Assembly: GCA_045538175.1 (NCBI GenBank)
Contig: JAZSQZ010000025.1
Coordinates: 1 to 7,306, forward strand
Length of the DNA stretch: 7,306 nucleotides
Source: JAZSQZ01 sp045538175
Lineage (GTDB): Bacteria; Bacillota; Clostridia; Christensenellales; UBA1242
Direction of reading: 5' to 3'
The position numbers and the translations under genes are program-made. Positions 1 to 4,404 of this stretch are shown here, one piece after another. A model generated the notes under the pieces. It searched no databases. It had not been told where the DNA came from and saw nothing but the letters and a program-made list of their open reading frames with translations. The stretch's first letter is position 1. Every line of letters begins with the position of its first letter.

Positions 1-61
1 TTACTCGTGGGTTTATCCGCATTTGATTTGATAAGATTTATAGAAAGGAAAGCATCCTTTT

Positions 62-83
62 AAAAAATTGCTTATGTAAAGCA
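62..83 (-). terminator. Weak Rho-independent terminator after the 119-652 gene
   Basis: The minus strand reads TGCTT-TACAT-AAGCA, then A and six T (stem 69-73 with 79-83). It lies about 35 bases after the stop. The stem has only five pairs, so it may be leaky. The rest of 1-118 shows no convincing gene; AAAGCATC occurs twice (49-56 and 78-85). Confidence 0.45.
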
Positions 84-118
84 TCTACAAACAACAATTA
101 ATAACTCGGTCTTAAATC

Positions 119-652
119 TTATTCACCATAAATGGTGTTATAAATTTCCTCGTCAATTTCGTACTTGAAATTCGTGGAAGCATTAATCTTTGCCAATTCA
201 TCTTCAGCACGAACCTTCTCCTGCTTGAGGCGTTCAGTGTGCTTGTCAATGTCATAATTTGTCACTGGCTCCAACTTATTTACTTCCCATACACCAGTAA
301 CTGGGTTACGAGACTTTTGGGTCTGCTTAATTTCATTCAAGCCATTTGCAACCACACTAGCAATCTGAAGTTCAGTGTTAATGCGATTTAGCTTGTTCAA
401 AACAGTTTTACCCTTTGCATTTTCAGCATCAATCTTGTCAGACAAACTTTCAACAGCGTTCAAATACTTATTCAAAGCAACCAACTGCTTTTCTACATCA
501 CCATAAGTAAGAAGGTCCAACTGGTCCTGCTTGCTTTCAGGTTCATCCATATATCGCACCATAGCAAGTTCACGGTGCAAACGGGTTGAAATTTCCTTAA
601 TTCTCTTACGAAGAGTAAAGGCGGTAGTCAAATTTAAATCAATTTTCTTCAT
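119..652 (-). CDS. Coiled-coil protein with distant DIP1984-like pattern
   Basis: This 177-residue, strongly helical and charged protein has no signal peptide or membrane segment. An N-terminal helix (TAFTLRKRIKEISTRLHREL, 10-29) and a second (KQLVALNKYLNAVESLSDKI, 55-74) suggest a helical hairpin. A long helix pair near the end (DKHTERLKQEKVRAEDELAK, 136-155) runs into INASTNFKYEID. The order 'residue-poor hairpin, then L-x2-E-x-LD-x2-I-x2-N-near-the-end' reminds me of DIP1984/septicolysin-type proteins, but the similarity is loose. AGGA five bases before the ATG and its own near-consensus promoter suggest strong or separately timed expression from the operon upstream. It could be a structural or DNA-associated phage protein; the function is unknown. 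The short segment RNPVTGVWEVNKLEP (115-129) breaks the helices. Confidence 0.8.
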   Translation of the reverse strand: MKKIDLNLTTAFTLRKRIKEISTRLHRELAMVRYMDEPESKQDQLDLLTYGDVEKQLVALNKYLNAVESLSDKIDAENAKGKTVLNKLNRINTELQIASVVANGLNEIKQTQKSRNPVTGVWEVNKLEPVTNYDIDKHTERLKQEKVRAEDELAKINASTNFKYEIDEEIYNTIYGE

Positions 653-662
653 AATTTCCTAT

Positions 663-677
663 TTGTTTTTCGTTTCA
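663..677 (-). repeat. 15-base leader repeat, copy 2
   Basis: TGAAACGAAAAACAA on the minus strand is identical to 5711-5725. Here it sits at the predicted transcript start, 10 bases before the ATG at 652, and contains the preceding gene's stop codon. An 11-base partial copy (TGAAACGAAAA) lies at 725-735 in coding sequence. Confidence 0.6.
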
Positions 678-1118
678 TTCTAATATAGTAACATAATTTG
701 GAGTTGTCAATGGTGTTTCTATAATTTTCGTTTCAGCGAAATCTTCATTCATTTGTTTTAACTTTTCATCAACAGCTAATTCTTTAATGGCTTTTTTGAC
801 TAAACCAGTAAGTTTATCCAATTCCATATTGTCAAAATAATACTGGTTCCAATGAGCATACCCAATCTTACGCAACACAAGCATACATTCAAGAGTACTT
901 ATTGTTTCATCACAAATCAAACGAAAAAATTTATATTTTTTCTGACTAAGTATACTACTTAAAAATATTTCATCTTCTGTTGAAATTATTTTTTCTACCA
1001 TTCTATTAACCAAACGTGTAAAATAATAATCAGTTTCAGGTGTATCATATACCCAGTCAAAATCTTGGAACTGATTTTTAACGATTTTATATGGGTCAAT
1101 ATTTTTAACCATCGGCAT
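675..1118 (-). CDS. GYxHWNQYYF-motif protein, paralogue 2
   Basis: This protein has 147 residues from the ATG at 1118. A TTG at 1122 and an ATG at 1112 are also in frame; the 1118 start has an AGAGA sequence eight bases upstream. It matches the preceding gene over DWVY-xT-x2-T-DYYF near the N-terminus and over RKIGYAHWNQYYFDNMELDK plus GLVKKAIKELAV in the C-terminal half. It has a longer middle region and an extra C-terminal tail (ETKIIETPLTTPNYVTILE). It overlaps the preceding gene by 14 bases in a different frame. Two divergent copies in tandem suggest an old duplication, possibly forming a heterodimer. Its last codons contain the -35 and -10 boxes of the next gene's promoter, which constrains this tail. 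Confidence 0.76.
   Translation of the reverse strand: MPMVKNIDPYKIVKNQFQDFDWVYDTPETDYYFTRLVNRMVEKIISTEDEIFLSSILSQKKYKFFRLICDETISTLECMLVLRKIGYAHWNQYYFDNMELDKLTGLVKKAIKELAVDEKLKQMNEDFAETKIIETPLTTPNYVTILE
682..710 (-). promoter_or_regulatory. Sigma-70-type promoter for the 119-652 gene
   Basis: On the minus strand TTGACA (complement of 705-710), a 17-base spacer and TATATT (complement of 682-687) give a 6/6 and 5/6 match at the optimal spacing. Transcription would start near 675, leaving a leader of about 23 bases. The promoter lies wholly within the 3' end of the preceding gene. Confidence 0.72.
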
Positions 1119-1479
1119 CTTCAAAATCTCTTTCTAACTTAATTTTGTTAAGTTCAACAGCGTACATTTTAAGAGTTCTATCCACTAATCCCATCAACTG
1201 TTCAAATGGCATATTAGCAAAATAATACTGGTTCCAATGGTTATAACCCATAAGGATTAAAATCTTTCTAATCGCATAATCCCAGCTGTCAATAAATGGG
1301 TCATAGCAATCAAGTGCTGTAACCCAATCATCTTTCGTTTTTTCTGATGTACCCAAATAAAGTCTGGACCTTACTTCAATGAAATAATCTTGTGTTTGTT
1401 CGGTTTTCCAAACCCAATCAAGAGTATTCCAAGTGCCCATACCCCTGGACAATTCCATATTTTCACGAAATGTAAGCAT
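1105..1479 (-). CDS. GYxHWNQYYF-motif protein, paralogue 1
   Basis: I do not recognise this 124-residue family. It has no signal or membrane segment and is rich in Trp and Tyr. Conserved with the following gene are an N-terminal DWVW-xT-x2-T-x-DYF stretch (about 21-33) and a C-terminal block MGYNHWNQYYFANMPFEQL (77-95) followed by GLVDRTLKMYAVELN. The start is the ATG in TAATG shared with the preceding stop. No ribosome site is visible, so reinitiation after the preceding gene is the likely mode; an ATG at 1458 is an alternative that would remove seven residues. The HWNQYYF block could be a binding pocket or dimer surface. Cytoplasmic location contrasts with the exported genes before it. Confidence 0.78.
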   Translation of the reverse strand: MLTFRENMELSRGMGTWNTLDWVWKTEQTQDYFIEVRSRLYLGTSEKTKDDWVTALDCYDPFIDSWDYAIRKILILMGYNHWNQYYFANMPFEQLMGLVDRTLKMYAVELNKIKLERDFEDADG

Positions 1480-1889
1480 TAAATACTGTCATTTGAAATG
1501 TGAAGCATCTTTTTAATCTTATTCATATCAAATTGAAGAGTGTCTAACTTCTTTAACTTATTATCAATATGATTAAGTGTACGCATTATTTCAACTCCCA
1601 AAGCTCTGTCCTGTGGAGTCATAATGAAGCCGTACTTGTTCCATTGATAAATTAATGCCTGTTCAAGAGAGTCTTTCGGAGTATAACCAAAAGTACTATC
1701 AAATGTAACAGTATAGTTACTGTCAATCTTAATAGGTGTTTTCGTGACAGTATCTACCTTGACAGTATCGGCCTTTTTCACTGTGTGGTGCTTTGCAGGG
1801 TACAACAGCATGTGAGTAATTGCCGGATTATTGAACTGTGCGAATGCTGGAGCCAACGCAAACAACATAATTAAAAGAATCTTTTTCAT
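1479..1889 (-). CDS. Exported protein with Sec signal peptide, function unknown
   Basis: This 136-residue protein has a clean signal peptide, MKKILLIMLFALAPAFA, with cleavage predicted before Q18. The mature part begins FNNPAITHMLLYP, continues through Lys/Val-rich ADTVKVDTVTK (40-50), a motif type it shares with two other operon proteins, and then a strand-rich piece with NYTVTFDSTFGYTP. The last 50 residues are helical with a zipper-like pattern (IDNKLKKLDTLQFDMNKIKKML, split near 108 to 129). There is no cysteine, which sets it apart from the twin-cysteine members. AGGAG eight bases before the ATG is a strong ribosome site. The preceding stop overlaps by ATGA and its own TAA overlaps the next ATG by one base. 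Periplasmic or surface location is predicted. Confidence 0.82.
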   Translation of the reverse strand: MKKILLIMLFALAPAFAQFNNPAITHMLLYPAKHHTVKKADTVKVDTVTKTPIKIDSNYTVTFDSTFGYTPKDSLEQALIYQWNKYGFIMTPQDRALGVEIMRTLNHIDNKLKKLDTLQFDMNKIKKMLHISNDSI

Positions 1890-2197
1890 CTTTTACACTC
1901 CTTAAAAATTAATTCTCTATCTTCGCTGTGGGCAATAGAATCAATGACATTGTTATAATTAGGTGTATCAAAACTTACCCTATCAATCAATTTCATCTTA
2001 CACAGCAAAAATTCAATCATTATTTCGTTCTTTTCAATTTCTTCAAGTTGTCGGTTAACTTCTTTCCAGTCAACTTGGTCACGGGATTTATACTGAACTT
2101 CCTTTTCTTCGCCACCCATAATACCCATCAGGCACAAAGTAGCAAACAAAGAAAATCCGACAATCAAAAGCACAATTTGCAATCCTCTATTTTTCAT
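1886..2197 (-). CDS. Small single-pass membrane protein, function unknown
   Basis: This 103-residue protein has K2 and R4 before a strongly hydrophobic segment at 5-28 (GLQIVLLIVGFSLFATLCLMGI), which acts as an uncleaved anchor or poor signal peptide. C22 follows Leu, so a lipobox is not convincing. The remainder is charged and largely helical, with an amphipathic region (VNRQLEEIEKNEIMIEFLLC, 47-66) and a short Asp/Asn-rich part near 77-85. Cysteines at 66 and 101 are few compared with its neighbours. AAGGAG seven bases before the ATG and TAATG coupling support the start. Its TGA overlaps the next ATG as ATGA. A small anchored coiled-coil protein in a phage could be a spanin or holin partner, but no diagnostic motif is present. 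Confidence 0.78.
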   Translation of the reverse strand: MKNRGLQIVLLIVGFSLFATLCLMGIMGGEEKEVQYKSRDQVDWKEVNRQLEEIEKNEIMIEFLLCKMKLIDRVSFDTPNYNNVIDSIAHSEDRELIFKECKR

Positions 2198-2550
2198 TAG
2201 TATTCTCCTTCACAGTTTTGTTTGATACACATCTTTTGAGTGTAATCGCTGTAGTTAGTTTTTCTACATTGGTCTTCACAAGAATCTTCAACTTCCACAT
2301 CATCAAATACAAATTCAGATGGTTGAGAACCTTCAGCAGGTGCGAAGTTCAAGTGATTTAAGTTTTGGCCCCAATTATTTGCGACAACAGCCGGTTCAGA
2401 TGTTGTCTTCTTTGGTGCTGGTGCAGGTGTTTTCGTTCCTGCAATAAGTTCAAGTGCGTCTGCAATTCTTTTCAGTTGCAACTTACATTCACTATCACAA
2501 GCACAAGCAAAAACACAAACACACAAAATAAACAAAATTACCTTTTTCAT
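2197..2550 (-). CDS. Lipoprotein with C-terminal four-cysteine module
   Basis: This protein has 117 residues from the chosen ATG. A GTG lies 21 bases upstream in frame, but the ATG has AAGGAG at the correct 8-base distance and begins a proper signal sequence, MKKVILFILCVCVFAC, with lipobox V-F-A-C16; C18 is an alternative. Mature features are C22, an amphipathic helix (LKRIADALELIAG, 26-38), a Pro/Ala/Lys linker (TPAPAPKK) and an acidic segment (FDDVEVEDS). The terminal module is C91-x3-C95-x12-C108-x4-C113. Its last part, QKMCIKQNC, closely matches QKFCIKEKC of the prepilin. Helix and lipobox match the upstream lipoprotein. The stop overlaps the next start as TAATG. Its role is unknown; anchoring at the inner or outer membrane cannot be settled here. 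Confidence 0.83.
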   Translation of the reverse strand: MKKVILFILCVCVFACACDSECKLQLKRIADALELIAGTKTPAPAPKKTTSEPAVVANNWGQNLNHLNFAPAEGSQPSEFVFDDVEVEDSCEDQCRKTNYSDYTQKMCIKQNCEGEY

Positions 2551-2906
2551 TTTGTAATCTCCTTTATGCACTTGTCAATACAGGATTTAATTTGGTTATT
2601 AAGGGGCTTATTCCAGCATTTTTCAACACAATCTTCATTGAACTTTTCATCAAAATCTTCGTCAATGAAATCAGTAGATGGAACAGCTTTTAAAGACCTT
2701 CCATTAACTTTTGCATTGTATGTTTTCTTGATGGTTGGTTCTTGTGGAATATACACTGGAATTTCAACAGTGCGAGTATCACAGTTGCGGTCCATTTTTT
2801 CTAATGCAGTAGCAATCCTTTCAAGAGCATCAATTTTGCGTTTTTCACAATCATAACCACAAGCAAATGCCATCACAGCAGAAAATAGAATAATGAACTT
2901 AGTCAT
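2547..2906 (-). CDS. Lipoprotein with canonical twin CX3C C-terminus (paralogue of next gene)
   Basis: This 119-residue protein is of unknown function. The signal sequence MTKFIILFSAVMAFAC has a lipobox ending A-F-A-C16, predicting lipidation at C16. An amphipathic helix follows (KIDALERIATALEKM, 24-38), then an extended region with VEIPVYIP, and an acidic run (DFIDEDFDE, 79-87). The end is C93-x3-C97-x11-C109-x3-C113. This is the operon's closest match to the CX3C-x11-16-CX3C pattern of eukaryotic small Tim proteins. The layout C-x3-C after the lipobox and the ALERIATALE helix are shared with the following gene, suggesting a tandem duplication. The ATG sits four bases after GAAGGAG; its TGA overlaps the next ATG by four bases. 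Confidence 0.83.
   Translation of the reverse strand: MTKFIILFSAVMAFACGYDCEKRKIDALERIATALEKMDRNCDTRTVEIPVYIPQEPTIKKTYNAKVNGRSLKAVPSTDFIDEDFDEKFNEDCVEKCWNKPLNNQIKSCIDKCIKEITK
2559..2564 (-). promoter_or_regulatory. Ribosome binding site that fixes the lipoprotein start at 2550
   Basis: AAGGAG on the minus strand lies 8 bases before the ATG at 2550. It falls inside the coding end of the preceding gene and would be downstream of the alternative GTG at 2571, so it supports the shorter form. The same AAGGAGATTAC string precedes the gene starting at 3845. Confidence 0.75.
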
Positions 2907-2907
2907 A

Positions 2908-3387
2908 TTACTCCTTCAAGCATTTTTCCTTGATACAGAACTTCTGCAGACTCTCTGCTACATTATCTTGTTTACATTTTGTAATACAAGCGTCTAACGG
3001 CATACTTTCCACATAAATTGTATCGTGCTTGATAACAAATACAGTATCCTTTTTAACCACTGGTGCAGGTGTATAAACCGGTTCAGGTGCCGGAGTATCA
3101 TTTACTTCCGGAGTCTTACGATTTGCAAGACGAACCTTCATATACTTGTTATACAATTCACCTGAGCATTTATCCATGTGTGCTGAGCAGAACTCGTACA
3201 CTAGCTTGTCAGGACATCTTTCCGAGTGCATTTGACAAGCATCTGCAAACATTTGTGGCTTTTCCTTGCAACGACCAAGGTCATTGAAACAAATCATACC
3301 AAAAAGCTTCGGTACTGCCACAGCTGCCAAAATGCCCATAATCACAATGACAACCATCAGTTCAATTAAAGTAAATCCCTTTTTCAT
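2908..3387 (-). CDS. Type IV prepilin-like protein with cysteine-rich body
   Basis: Residues 1-30 are a textbook class III prepilin leader and helix: MKKG, then FTLIELMVVIVIMGILAAVAVPKL, with the conserved Glu five residues after the expected cleavage at G4. A host prepilin peptidase and pilus or pseudopilus assembly system would process it. The rest is unlike ordinary pilins. Three CX6C elements (C33/C40, C51/C58, C67/C74) follow at once, spaced 18 and 16 residues apart. Next come a Pro-rich linker (about 92-111), DTVFVIKHDTIYV (114-126) and a terminal module C134-x3-C138-x12-C151-x4-C156. All ten cysteines are paired by spacing. The length of 159 residues is normal for a pilin. An AAAGGAG ribosome site and TAATG coupling fix the start. 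It could be a minor pilin, an adhesin or a decoy that enters the host pilus; these roles are inferred. Confidence 0.88.
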   Translation of the reverse strand: MKKGFTLIELMVVIVIMGILAAVAVPKLFGMICFNDLGRCKEKPQMFADACQMHSERCPDKLVYEFCSAHMDKCSGELYNKYMKVRLANRKTPEVNDTPAPEPVYTPAPVVKKDTVFVIKHDTIYVESMPLDACITKCKQDNVAESLQKFCIKEKCLKE

Positions 3388-3845
3388 TATCGTTCTCCTT
3401 TAAAAGCCAAAATCCATTCACCAGCACAATCAGTTATATCATCACCATCTTCATCAAATTTCTTAAACAATCTTCCATTACACAGCAACTTAATTTCATT
3501 TGCCTCAATTTCAAAAATACCTCCATTCCATTCCATAGACAAATCAATCTTACCACCCTTGTAAGTTTCAAATGTATCTACCTTAGAAGGTATCATAGAT
3601 GAATAAGAAACACTCTTGATATATTCACGAATGGTATCAGTAACAGTAATTTCTTTGGTCACAGTCACAGTATCGTGTCTGATAACATTCAACTTTTCCA
3701 CAACAGCATTTGCCAAAGCAGTGTTATGGTTCATTGTTCTAGCCGCAGTATCGTTCATTCCATAGTAGGCAACAGCAAATCCGGAAAACATTGCAGCAAG
3801 AATAACAATCACTCGCCAATCTTTAAGTGCAGAAATAATGTTCAT
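3387..3845 (-). CDS. Signal-anchored envelope protein with DTV-rich strand region
   Basis: The function of this 152-residue protein is unknown. A single hydrophobic segment at 12-28 (VIVILAAMFSGFAVAYY) follows a short N-terminus with K8 and R11, so the bulk is probably periplasmic. A helical stretch is followed by HDTVTVTKEITVTDTI (57-72), the beta-prone motif type also seen in its neighbours. The C-terminal 50 residues look like a small beta domain (LSMEWNGGIFEIEANEIKLL) with an acidic loop DEDGDDITD and two cysteines, C122 and C140, that could pair. The position of the anchor is like that of an inner-membrane spanin, but nothing proves a lysis role. It lies 12 bases after the preceding stop with AAGGAG six bases before the ATG; its TAA overlaps the prepilin ATG as TAATG. 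Confidence 0.82.
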   Translation of the reverse strand: MNIISALKDWRVIVILAAMFSGFAVAYYGMNDTAARTMNHNTALANAVVEKLNVIRHDTVTVTKEITVTDTIREYIKSVSYSSMIPSKVDTFETYKGGKIDLSMEWNGGIFEIEANEIKLLCNGRLFKKFDEDGDDITDCAGEWILAFKGER

Positions 3846-3857
3846 AGTAATCTCCTT

Positions 3858-4241
3858 TTAGAACCTCATACATTCATCCATACATTGATGGGCAGCTTCA
3901 ACAGACTGGTTCCAAGATTTGTTGAACTGTTCTGTGCAGTAATCTACACAATATCTTTGTCTTTTGTAAAAGGTTTCATCGTCAACTTCAATGTATTCAT
4001 CTTCACCTTCATCTTCGTCACTTTCAATCAGAGTGCTATCTATGAGCCCAGAAATAGAAGTGGTGGTATCTACCGCCATATTAAGGATAGGGGACTCCTT
4101 AACCATTTCTCTGTCAAGCAATTTGATGGTGAGCTTCGTTACCTGTTGTTCCAAATCAGCTACACGCTTTTCCAGTTCACTAAATGTTGAAGCATTCGTG
4201 GCAACAACCAAAGCAAAAAGAATCATTGAAATTTTCTTCAT
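3858..4241 (-). CDS. Exported coiled-coil protein with C-terminal twin CX3C module
   Basis: I do not recognise this 127-residue protein as a family. It starts with a Sec signal peptide (MKKISMILFALVVATNAS, cleavage near 18), continues with a heptad coiled coil (FSELEKRVADLEQQVTKL, 20-37), a Ser/Thr-rich stretch, and a very acidic segment (ESDEDEGEDEYIEVDDE, 73-89). It ends in a four-cysteine module, C98-x3-C102-x17-C120-x3-C124, with no other cysteines. The two CX3C pairs would suit a helical hairpin with two disulfides in the periplasm. Three other proteins of the operon end in related modules. The ATG follows AAGGG at 8 bases and opens the nine-gene operon. No cysteine lipobox is present, so it is probably soluble or surface-exposed, perhaps trimeric through the coiled coil (inference). 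Confidence 0.85.
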   Translation of the reverse strand: MKKISMILFALVVATNASTFSELEKRVADLEQQVTKLTIKLLDREMVKESPILNMAVDTTTSISGLIDSTLIESDEDEGEDEYIEVDDETFYKRQRYCVDYCTEQFNKSWNQSVEAAHQCMDECMRF

Positions 4242-4260
4242 AGTAAAACCCTTTTGTTAT

Positions 4261-4285
4261 AAAAAAAGGTGGCATTTCAGCCACC
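4261..4285 (-). terminator. Rho-independent terminator between SPFH and the nine-gene operon
   Basis: The minus strand reads GGTGGC-TGAAAT-GCCACC followed by seven T (stem 4268-4273 with 4280-4285; T-run complement of 4261-4267). The stem is six pairs, five of them G-C. It lies only 20 bases upstream of the next start codon, so it could also work as an attenuator, with downstream expression depending on readthrough. I find no convincing separate promoter between 4242 and 4404. Confidence 0.7.
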
Positions 4286-4293
4286 AAATTATT

Positions 4294-4404
4294 TTATCTA
4301 AAAACCATCGGAGCCGCGTTTGGTTTTAGCACCAAGGCTGTTGGGTCAGATGGATAATTACCGGTGGTGGTTTTTGTGGATTTAACCACCACAGGTTGTC
4401 TGTT
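4294..4404 (-). other. Open in-frame extension after the SPFH TGA stop
   Basis: After the SPFH TGA the same frame stays open for 36 codons to a TAA, encoding a tail that ends PTALVLKPNAAPMVFR. No ATG or ribosome site starts it separately. It might be expressed by TGA readthrough or be the remnant of a longer C-terminus. A second minus-strand frame is also open here for 27 codons, so openness alone is weak evidence. Confidence 0.2.
4364..4392 (-). other. Strong hairpin just after the SPFH stop codon
   Basis: A perfect 9-bp inverted repeat (GTGGTGGTT/AACCACCAC, 4364-4372 with 4384-4392) has an 11-base loop and starts 12 bases after the TGA. There is no T-run behind it, so it is not a classic intrinsic terminator. 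It could protect the 3' end of the transcript, assist the terminator at 4261-4285 or pause ribosomes or polymerase. Confidence 0.6.

Noticed and set aside
1..22. Start codon at 20-22 opening a minus-strand gene that leaves the left edge (MRINPRV)
   Set aside because: Only seven codons are visible, with no ribosome binding site upstream.
44..60. AAAGGA/TCCTTT hairpin as a second terminator
   Set aside because: There is no T-tract on either strand and the stem is short and A/T-rich.
2197..2550. Zinc-finger interpretation of the four-cysteine modules
   Set aside because: The proteins carry export signals and would be oxidised in the periplasm; CX3C/CX4C with 11-17 residue gaps suits paired disulfides better than zinc knuckles.
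2551..2571. Seven extra residues on the lipoprotein from a GTG at 2571
   Set aside because: The AAGGAG site lies between the GTG and the ATG at 2550, and the longer form would spoil the signal-peptide N-terminus.
1928..4329. Plus-strand open frames at 1928-2200, 2365-2856, 3063-3287, 3675-4190 and 3991-4329
   Set aside because: Each lies opposite well-supported minus-strand genes with proper ribosome sites and signal sequences, and none encodes a recognisable motif.
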